A DNA stretch of 64,000 nt from Elysia chlorotica (taxonomy: Eukaryota; Mollusca; Gastropoda; Plakobranchidae): NCBI GenBank assembly GCA_003991915.1, contig RQTK01000172.1, forward strand, positions 617,521 through 681,520, given 5' to 3'. Positions 63,986 to 64,000 of this stretch are shown one piece after another. The notes beneath the pieces were generated by a model, which worked only from the letters and a program-made list of their open reading frames with translations, made no database searches and was not told the origin of the DNA. The translations under genes and the position numbers were made by a program. Position 1 is the stretch's first letter; each line of letters opens with the position of its first letter.

Positions 63986-64000
63986 GTATGTCCAGAGGAT

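Overview
This is a 64 kb stretch of AT-rich, repeat-rich animal DNA with almost no coding sequence. GT-AG introns of several to many kilobases, an immunoglobulin-domain gene, tRNA-derived SINEs, small inverted-repeat elements and very dense (GA)n/(CT)n and tetranucleotide arrays point to an invertebrate animal. A mollusc, perhaps a gastropod, is my guess from the repeat style. It is inference, not proof. Nothing looks bacterial, viral or organellar.

The only protein-coding gene I can support is on the + strand in the right-hand third. Three exons (41397-41532, 60215-60366, 63835-63985) join in frame with compatible phases (1-2, 2-1, 1-2) and good splice sites. The first two encode one complete I-set immunoglobulin domain, with cysteines 48 residues apart and a tryptophan 12 after the first. 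The third encodes the first half of the next Ig domain, whose remainder lies past the right edge. This is an internal fragment of a multi-Ig cell-surface or matrix protein; its family cannot be fixed from two domains. The introns are 18.7 kb and 3.5 kb. A possible alternative terminal exon lies at 41701-41782.

The left 41 kb is upstream intron or intergenic sequence. It holds most members of two interspersed families. The first is a roughly 178 bp MITE-like element with 11-12 bp terminal inverted repeats and TA at both ends; I count 11 copies across the window. The second is a roughly 250 bp tRNA-derived SINE with a B box, a GAGACAGG/CCTGTCTC hairpin and a CAACT-type tail (four copies). At three of the four SINE loci a MITE copy lies directly upstream of the tRNA head in the same orientation. 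This region also contains two large tandem duplications (about 0.83 kb at 4075-5730 and about 1.8 kb at 34172-37757), several small ones, and a 46 bp minisatellite (39985-40357).

Throughout, (GA)n/(CT)n, (TATC)n, (CAA)n, (ATC)n and (CA)n arrays recur every few kilobases and create long spurious open frames. An assembly gap (50928-50996) sits inside a (TTA)n array. Several low-repeat, GC-richer patches carry textbook transcription-factor motifs (DR1, octamer, forkhead, E2F, E-box) and may be cis-regulatory. No tRNA or rRNA gene, CRISPR array, reverse transcriptase or transposase could be supported. I did not find a convincing new biological system. The most interesting items are the MITE/SINE association, a 36 bp templated insertion in a SINE hairpin, and a candidate small exon on the minus strand at 26135-26190.
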